Origin: Berghia stephanieae
Taxonomy: Eukaryota > Mollusca > Gastropoda > Nudibranchia > Aeolidiidae
Assembly (NCBI GenBank): GCA_034508935.3
Contig: CM067443.1
Location: 45,843,030 to 45,907,029 of the forward strand
DNA length: 64,000 nucleotides
Reading direction: 5' to 3'
Below the pieces are notes generated by a model. The model was given only the letters and a program-made list of their open reading frames with translations. It did no database searches and had not been told where the DNA came from. Shown here piece after piece: positions 40,077-64,000 of the stretch. Every line of letters starts with the position of its first letter. Positions within the stretch are counted from its first letter, which is position 1. The position numbers and the translations under genes are program-made.

Positions 40077-41040
40077 CCCCCATAGTGGGCAGGGAGGCAC
40101 TTACTGTGTCTTCTATCTCCCTATATCTGTTTTCCAGCATGCTTCCTGTCTTTGTCTTGGAATGAGATAACTTGGTTTTGTCCTGGCCCTGGCTGGGAGG
40201 GAAACAGTCAAATGTGTAGTTAGAGTTTTGGGATATGATATTTTTTTGTCTTGTAAATCATTTCTCTGTTATGCATTGTATTACTTTTTAGTGTAATATA
40301 TAATAATTTGTAAACATTTGAGTGTATTCCTCTTAGTGGGGACCTGCGCTTGTGTCAGGATAAGACTTAGATGATCTCAAACTAAGTACATTGATACTGG
40401 GTGGGGATCCTGACCTCTCATAGCGGGCAGGGAGGTACATACTGTGTCTTCTATCCCCTTATATCTGTTTTCCAACATGCTTTCTGTCTTTGTCTTGGAA
40501 TGAGATTACTTGGTTTTGTCCTGGCTCTGGCCGGAGTCCTAGCTGGGAGGGAAACAGTCAAATGCATAGTTATTGTTTTGGGAGATGATATTTTTTTCCT
40601 TGTAAAACATCTCTCTGTTATGTATTATTATTTTTATTTTGAATGTATAATGTAAGCATTTGAGTGTATTCCTCTTTGTTGGATTTTGTGCTTGTGTCTG
40701 GATGAGACTTGTAGGTGATTTCAAACTTAGTACATTGGTGGTATGCTCTTGGAATCTACATCTGATCCCTATTTGTTCTCAGTTCCCCTTTGTCTTACTT
40801 TTTCTTGGGTGCTTTAATTGTAATTCTAGAACTTTTTGCTATCCCATTTTTTTCCTTTTTACTGGCGCTGATATAACCTAAATGTGTTGCAAGCGCCGTA
40901 AAACCCTTAAAAACAAACAAACAAACAAACAAACAAGTACATTGATAGTGTGCTCTTGGAATCTACACCTTTTCCATATTTGAATCAATTCCCATTTGTT
41001 TTACTTTTTCTTGGGTCCTTGAATTGTTAGTCTTGAACGT
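40077..41040 (+). repeat. HTR retroposon, split by a nested full-length copy
   Basis: Starts TTCCCCCATAGTGGGCAGG, is interrupted at 40397-40934 by another copy, and resumes AAGTACATTGATAGTGTGC to about 41040. Confidence 0.85.
40397..40934 (+). mobile_element. HTR retroposon, full length, nested, 13-bp target duplication
   Basis: Reference copy. It starts CTGGGTGGGGATCC, as does the copy at 33514. AAGTACATTGATA flanks it (40384-40396, 40935-40947). Order: head, block GAGATTACTTGGTTTTGTCC, central stem (40580-40615), block GGAATCTACATCTG, terminal hairpin GGCGCT/AGCGCC near 40863-40897, tail AAAACCCTTAAAAACAAAC. Length 538. Confidence 0.93.
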
Positions 41041-41056
41041 TGTGTTTCAAGCTGAG

Positions 41057-41272
41057 TGCATGGCGGGTTCCTTTGACCTCCCATGGTGGGCAGAAGGTCA
41101 CATTGTGTCTTCTACCCCCTTATATGTTTTCCTAGTTGCTTTCTGTCATTGTCGTGGAATGGGATTGATTAGTTTCGTTCCAGCCCTGACTGGGAGTGAA
41201 ACAGTCAGACGTATAGTTATGGTTTTGGGAGGTGATTTTTTCCCCTTATAATTCATCTCTCTGTTATGCACT
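41057..41272 (+). repeat. HTR retroposon, 5' half
   Basis: Head GGTTCCTTTGACCTCCCATG through the central stem GGGAGGTGA/TCATCTCTC, then replaced by tandem head copies. Confidence 0.8.
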
Positions 41273-41720
41273 GACTACCATGGTGAGTAGAGAGGGGTCT
41301 TACCGTCTTTTGAGCTACCGTCATGAGTAGAGAGGGGTCTTTTGACCTACTATCGTGAATACAGAGGGGTCTTTTGACCTACTTTCGTAAGTTGAGAGGA
41401 GTCTTTTGACCGACCAACGTGAGTAGAGAGGGTCTTTTTATCTACCACGGTGAGTAGAGAGGGGTCTTTTGACCTACCATGGTGAGTAGAGAGGAGTCTT
41501 TTGACCTACCATGGTGAGTAGAGAGGGGTCTATTTACCTACCACTGAGAAGAGAGGGGTATTTTGACCTACCATGAGTAGAGAGGAGTCTTTTGACCTAC
41601 CATGGTGAGTAGAGAGGGGTCTTTTGACCTACCAACGTAAGTAGAGAGGAGTCTATTGGCCTACCATAGTGAGTAGAGAGGGGTCTTTTAACGTACCATG
41701 GTGAGTAGAGATGTCCCTTC
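41273..41720 (+). repeat. ~36-bp tandem array resembling the HTR head
   Basis: About twelve copies of a unit containing GAGTAGAGAGGGGTCTTTTG then ACCTACCATGGT. The unit resembles the HTR head GGGGTCTTTTGACCTCCCATGGT. The array is followed by further head-like sequence to about 41870. Confidence 0.88.
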
Positions 41721-41965
41721 GGGGTAGGGTCTTCTGACCTTCCATTGTGGGCACGGAGGTCACTTTTGGACGTGGGTCTTTGACCTACCATCGCGGGCAG
41801 AGAGGCCACTTCTGGATGGGGTCTGTTATCCCCTATACTTTTTTCTTCTCCAGGTTCCCTTCTGTCTAAGCCAACGAGCTGAGTGACACCAATTTCGTTT
41901 CTTCTATATGATAATAGCGACAAAAAGGCATCCATGACATGAGCTTGCCAGGCATAGCAACAAGA

Positions 41966-42110
41966 GGTCACATGACTATTGGGTTGAAGCATCAATAGGC
42001 TTCAACAGTCATGACTTCACTTCCCTCGTAATGACGCTTAGTAACTGGCTCTAAACTATCGGAATAATGGCGGACGCCCTTATGAAATATTTCTCCGACG
42101 AGCTTTAAAA
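41966..42110. other. CpG-richer patch with hairpin and 13-codon ORF
   Basis: An imperfect hairpin (GGTTGAAGC / GCTTCAAC with ATGACT / AGTCAT) is followed by CpG-containing sequence and an ATG (about 42070) that encodes MADALMKYFSDEL then stop. It might be an old promoter or a foldback remnant. No gene can be supported. Confidence 0.3.
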
Positions 42111-42440
42111 GTGTATCCAGAGGAGAAAAACATTATATGATCATGTTTTGACTTTTATACATTCTGATCACATGACATATGAAAAGTTCTAGCCAGCATG
42201 AAGAATAAAAAGTACCGATTTTCTTTGTTTAGAACCACGTTGCTGGACGGCGTGACATCAGACTATTGAATCCAATTAACCCATATATGTCAAGCCACAT
42301 ATATAAATTATAAAAACAAAAACCATGAAATAATAGTGCTCAACTTTTTGATGAAAGGAGCTATTTGTAAAATATTTCAAGTATAATTATGATCAACTTC
42401 TACAATATTGTTTCAAGCATTCGCTCTCATCAGGAAGTCA

Positions 42441-42441
<1 letters not shown>

Positions 42442-42537
<96 letters not shown>

Positions 42538-42557
42538 GGGGGGGGGGGGGGGGTAGC
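42442..42557. repeat. (CA)n(TA)n(TG)n followed by a G run
   Basis: A self-complementary compound microsatellite (CA on the left, TG on the right) ending in about 19 G. Confidence 0.92.
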
Positions 42558-42642
42558 CAACACTCATCCTAGGCCATCGATGAGGTGAATGAGACATAGA
42601 ATCAGGTAACTTTGTTATTTCCTTCTTGTATTTCATATTATG

Positions 42643-43163
42643 GCTGGGTGGGGTTCCTACCTCCATAGTCGGCAGGGAGCCACTTACTGTGTCTTCTATC
42701 CCCCTTATATCTGTTTTCCAACATGCTTTCTGTCTTTGTCTTGGAATGAGATTACTTGTTTTTGTCATGGCCCTGGCTGGGAGGAAAACAGTCAAATGCA
42801 TAGTTATTGTTTTGGGAGGGGATATTTTTTCCCTAGTAAATCATCTCTCTGTTGTGTATTATTATGTTTGTTATTTTGAATTTATAATTTACGTATTTGA
42901 GCGTATTCCTCTTTGTTGGATTGTGTGCTTGTGTCCAGAGGAGACTTATTGGTGATCTCAAACTAAGTATATTGGTGATATGCTCTTGAAATCTACATCC
43001 GGTCCCTATTTGTTCCCAATTCCCCTTTGTCTTACCTTTTCTTGGATGCTTTTATTGTAATTCTATAACTTTTTACTATCCCATTTTCTTCCTTTTGACT
43101 GGCGCTGATAAAATCTAAATGTGTTGCAAGCGCCGTAAAACCCTTAAAAACAAAAATAACCTC
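42643..43163 (+). repeat. HTR retroposon, near full length
   Basis: Starts GCTGGGTGGGGTTCC and ends GCAAGCGCCGTAAAACCC plus an A-rich tail. No clear target duplication. Confidence 0.88.
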
Positions 43164-43387
43164 ATTGTATGGCCTGTCATAAACATATTTTCTTTAATTG
43201 CTTTTTTTATATGTCTTTGCCTGAGAAAACTCATTGATAATGCATATTGTATAGTCCCTACAATTCAAGCCATCCCCATAATTGCTTATCACCATTATGA
43301 ATTTGATAAGCGATTTAACTATGGATACTATTATCATTACTTATCTAATTCTGTGGAGGTGAAATTCATGAAGAACTCTCTATATTA

Positions 43388-43575
43388 TTGACCGGTTAAT
43401 TGCCGTAATATGGAAAAAGTCGCGGAAGTCCTAGGTTTGAGCGTTTTTGCCAAAGTGAGGGTTGTTTGAATCGATCGATATTTTTTGGACGAGTTTTCTG
43501 GCCACATTTTTAAATATCGAGTTTTTCCAGATTACGATATTTAACTGGTCAAAAATACAGGGAAACAATGTAATT
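43388..43575. mobile_element. Foldback element, family A
   Basis: GACCGGTTAATTGCCGTAAT at the left and ATTACGATATTTAACTGGTC at the right are inverted ends. The inner segment GTTTGAGCGTTTTTGCCAAA matches the 26.2-kb element. Confidence 0.72.
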
Positions 43576-43609
43576 GGTCTATATCATGCAGTTCGATGTC
43601 AGTACTCCA

Positions 43610-44520
43610 GAGACGACGGAAACATTTCAGAAGTAAAAAAATGTGACCGTCCGATCATGAGGAAGTCTGTTGGAAATAGTAAAACTGGTCGAAGATGGAC
43701 ATTTAGAGATACCTGAAGATCTCGACTTTGCGGATGGCATTGTGCTCTTGTCACACAACCTGGCCGATGTACATTCAAAAACACAGATGGTTCAACAAAA
43801 ATTGGGTTTAAAAATAAATGTGACAAAAACTAAAGTCATTAGGATCAATAACAAATACCAAACACCAGTGAAGCTTGGAAACGAAGAAATAAAGAATTTC
43901 ATTTATTCACTTATCTGGGGAGCAAGGTTACTTGGAAAAATGGAAATTCAGAGGATGAAATTTTTGAGACGCTCTCTAAAGCTCGGAGAACTTTTGGAGC
44001 TCTTGGAAATATTTGAAGTCAATGAGGATACAGACCAAAACAAAGATCAGATTTTTCAAATCCAACATTCTTTCTGTGTTGCTATATGGAGTTGAAGCAT
44101 GGAGACTGACAAAGAGCATCTGCAAAAAGCTTGACATGTTCCAAAACAAATGCTTGAGGAGGATACTGAGGATATGCTGGCGATCAACCATATCAAACAG
44201 CGACTTGATGGAGAGAACAGGGCTAGAGCTTGTCTCTCTTCTTGTCAAGGGAAGAAGATAGAGAATAGACCGGCTATGTCCCCGGTTGAACCATGAAGCT
44301 TTACCAGGAGTCGCCCTCAGATGGACCTCACAGGGAACAAGGAGGAGAGGGAGACCCTTGGAAACTTGGAGAAGGACTCTGGAGCGTGATTTAAAGAGTC
44401 AGAAGTGGACGTAGGGAGAGATGTCAAATATGGCAGCAAACGGTGTCGGCCTTATGTGCAACCGAAGCACCAAGAGGATAAGTAACTTCATCCCGACATA
44501 ACTCCGTTTGGAGACAGTGG
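43610..44520 (+). mobile_element. LINE reverse transcriptase fragment (broken)
   Basis: The C-terminal half of a non-LTR reverse transcriptase. Frame 1 has SVGNSKTGRRWTF; a shifted frame has LDFADGIVLLSHNLADV and KINVTKTKVIRINN; a third has KIRFFKSNILSVLLYGVEAW and FQNKCLRRILRICW; after these come GRRRGRPLETWRR-like remains. The catalytic FADD is FADG. There are at least three frame changes and stops. The clade is not certain; it resembles RTE/CR1-like ORF2 ends. Confidence 0.85.
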
Positions 44521-44782
44521 GTCACCTATATAAATTATCATAATTCAATATGTTATGGATACTTTATAGAATGTCACTATCTGCTCTCTAAGAAATATAT
44601 CTATTGTCAAGTTTGTGGTAGCATTTTTATCAATTTCGTAAAAAACGCGTCTTTTTGTCCGTATTTTACTATAAAATAAACCAAATCGAAGTAAAATAAT
44701 TCAATACAGTTGTTATAAATTTGGTTTTTATGTAATTTGTTAGTGTTTATAACGTACCAAATGGGATGGAATGAGGGAGTTG

Positions 44783-44813
44783 GGAGAGAGAGGAGAGAGA
44801 GAGAGAGAGAGAG

Positions 44814-44872
<59 letters not shown>
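44783..44872. repeat. (GA)n microsatellite
   Basis: GA repeats with a few G insertions. Confidence 0.9.
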
Positions 44873-44968
44873 GATAAACACGTTGCATTTGTTTCACACA
44901 ACTTCAAGCATACGAAAACATGTCACATTTTGACTACGGTCACTTTATGGCTTTTTGGTCTTTTTCTG

Positions 44969-45268
44969 TGCGGCTATATGGTCTAGTGGTATGACACTCG
45001 CTTTCGGATCGGAAGGTCCTGGATTTGAGCCTCGCTCGGCGCATAGTTGAGTCCTTGGAAAAGGCTCTTTCATCACATTCTCTCACCGCATTCAGGTGTA
45101 AAATGATTACCTGGCCGTTAATAGCGTTGTCTCTGTCGGAAAAAAAAGGTGCAAAATCGCCCACAGGCGGCATGTCTCGTTCTTCATGTTACGTGTTGCT
45201 GTTGGTCAGAGACCCCCTGTAAAGCGCTTTGCCTACGTTTAGTTGATATTGCTCTAAATAAAAGCTCA
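44969..45268 (+). repeat. tRNA-derived SINE, family 1, full length
   Basis: GCGGCTATATGGTCTAGTGG (A box), GATTTGAGCCTCGCTC (B box), family body, then AAAGCGCTTTG...ATTGCTCTAAATAAAAGCTC. Confidence 0.9.
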
Positions 45269-45450
45269 AGTTTAAAAGACCTCTAACTCAACAATCAAGT
45301 GACCAAGCTTGAAATAAGACCACTAACACCAACTGAGCTTGAGGGACTCACAAGTCAAACATGTTCCTGATACAAACTTTAGAAAATACCGATATAATCA
45401 TTTAGAGAGTAAAACAGAAACTCAGCAATTTCAAAAAGTTCAAAGTTATG

Positions 45451-45452
<2 letters not shown>

Positions 45453-45528
<76 letters not shown>

Positions 45529-45541
45529 GTCAATACCCCCC

Positions 45542-45581
<40 letters not shown>
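45453..45581. repeat. (CT)n array with internal C run
   Basis: CT repeats at 45453-45525 and 45552-45580 around a C run at about 45535-45551. Confidence 0.92.
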
Positions 45582-45586
<5 letters not shown>

Positions 45587-45659
45587 ATTCCATCTCATTT
45601 GGTACATTATAAACATTATGTTAAATATTGGTTATTTTTTATTGGAATTTATCTCTTAA

Positions 45660-45976
45660 TGTTTTGATGTGAAACTGTCAACAACAATGACGAAACACGC
45701 CTGCAATGACTGCCTATAAAATCCTCATCCCAAATCCCAACTGATGATGATGCAATGTCAAGAAAGTGCGAGAGCGGCCGGTAAAAATCCAAAATATTTC
45801 TAGTAAGATGAAGAGCGAACTTAATCCTGGACGTGGACGGACATTGATACTGCGACAGCTGACAGCCGATGGAACTCTCGACTTCGATTTCACTCTGTTG
45901 ATTGATTGTTGATGTGTAAGAGATAATAAACAAAAGGATAGAGAGATAGAGAGTGCAAGCTTTTCCACGAATAAGA
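45660..45976 (+). promoter_or_regulatory. ALDH18A1: Possible ALDH18A1 promoter and noncoding first exon
   Basis: A repeat-free stretch, richer in CpG than its surroundings, lies about 0.75 kb before the start codon. It ends in a consensus donor (AAGA then GTAAGT at 45977) that could splice to the acceptor at 46698. No TATA box is convincing. This is inference from composition and position only. Confidence 0.25.
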
Positions 45977-46145
45977 GTAAGTTCTTTCAATTTCATAAGA
46001 TGAAGTGCATCATTATATTTGTATCGGGAGGCCTTCCGAAAGCTCCTACATCCCCAGTATTCTTTGTTTTTTATAACTATTATAATTGATAAGTTGAAGT
46101 TGAAGATTGAAGGCATCAAATGTTGAAATGATCAAATAGAAAGCA

Positions 46146-46410
46146 GCAGAGACCCGCTCTGACTCTGAGCAGTGAAGTGCACAGTTGAGTCCTCGGAAAA
46201 GGCTCTTTATTCACATTCTCTCACCGTACTCAGGTGTAAAATAAATACCTGGCTGTTAACAGCATTGTTTCTGTCGGAAAAAAATTCTAATATCGCCTAA
46301 CAGTACAGACACAGGCATCATGTCTCGTCCTACAAACAGGTGTTGCTGTTGGCTCTCTTGTTAAGCACTTTGAGCTTGTTTAGGTCTAGTGGATATTGCA
46401 CTGTATGAAT
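46146..46410 (+). repeat. tRNA-derived SINE, family 1, 5'-diverged
   Basis: Body from GTTGAGTCCTCGGAAAAGGC to GTGGATATTGCACTGTATGA. The tRNA-like head is not recognisable. Confidence 0.78.
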
Positions 46411-46722
46411 GCTCATGATAACAATTTTCTCATGATGTCAGCTTGAGACATCTTCAATTCATCTGGTTGGCTTGTAGACAACATTATCACAGTAGTTCCA
46501 TTTAAACTTGACCTTATTTGATGATAACATCTCTCTAAATAGACTTTGACCTTGACATTGTATTATCATGAAAGGTATCTTATTAAATGTGTGTTATACA
46601 TCGTTGAATGCGTGTTGCTCAAAGTTCATAAAATTCGTCCATAGCTTGATCATTCGTGTTATCTTGTGCTTCACAATAATGTGAATTGGATTTCACAGGG
46701 CAGTACTGAATTGAATGCAGCC

Positions 46723-64000
<17,278 letters not shown>

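Noticed and set aside
42070-42111. First exon of a new gene (MADALMKYFSDEL)
   Set aside because: It stops after 13 codons with no donor before the stop and no continuation recognised.
42626-42955. 109-codon hydrophobic frame in an HTR copy, with shorter relatives in other copies
   Set aside because: Frames differ between copies, are broken by indels and start at different points; HTR does not look coding.
43462-44261. Host gene with reverse-transcriptase-like peptides
   Set aside because: The peptides are a LINE ORF2 end in three different frames with lost catalytic residue; it is a dead LINE fragment.

Overview
The window is animal nuclear DNA. It is AT-rich, its genes are split by introns with GT-AG borders, and it is crowded with tRNA-derived SINEs, LINE ends, foldback DNA elements, minisatellites and long microsatellites. 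Both genes are metazoan families. The SINE tails, built around a TAAAGCGCTTTGAGC-type block, look like those I associate with echinoderm genomes, so a marine invertebrate deuterostome is my best guess. That is inference from memory, not a database match.

Two genes, both on the + strand, were read exon by exon. (1) About 2.35-30.72 kb: the C-terminal two thirds of a Rho GTPase-activating protein of the ARHGAP12/15/27/9 group. It shows WW units, a Ser/Pro-rich linker, a PH domain and a complete RhoGAP domain with its arginine finger, and ends at a TGA at 30716-30718. Its 5' end, where the family carries an SH3 domain, lies upstream of the window. (2) About 46.7 kb to the window end: ALDH18A1, mitochondrial delta-1-pyrroline-5-carboxylate synthase. 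It has a targeting presequence, the glutamate 5-kinase domain and the gamma-glutamyl phosphate reductase domain. Fifteen exons are visible with consistent phases; only the last ~25-30 residues are missing. The genes are functionally unrelated: one regulates Rho GTPases, the other makes proline and ornithine precursors.

Between them (30.7-45.6 kb) I see no third gene. This stretch holds minisatellites, a broken LINE reverse transcriptase fragment and a dense cluster of one dispersed repeat.

The most interesting structure is that repeat, here called HTR (hairpin-tailed retroposon). Full-length copies are about 530-540 bp. They start CTGGGTGGGG, lack a visible tRNA-like promoter, and have a conserved central hairpin, a 3'-terminal hairpin and an A-rich tail. 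Three copies have clean target-site duplications of 8-13 bp. All ~17 recognisable copies lie on the + strand. A 341-bp relative has the same 3' loop but a completely different, perfectly paired stem, which argues that the hairpin is under selection as RNA.

Other notable items are a 1.69-kb non-autonomous hAT element with a perfect 8-bp target duplication, several foldback element families, an array made from tandem copies of an ALDH18A1 exon end plus its splice donor, and an ALDH18A1 intron made mostly of ATT repeats.
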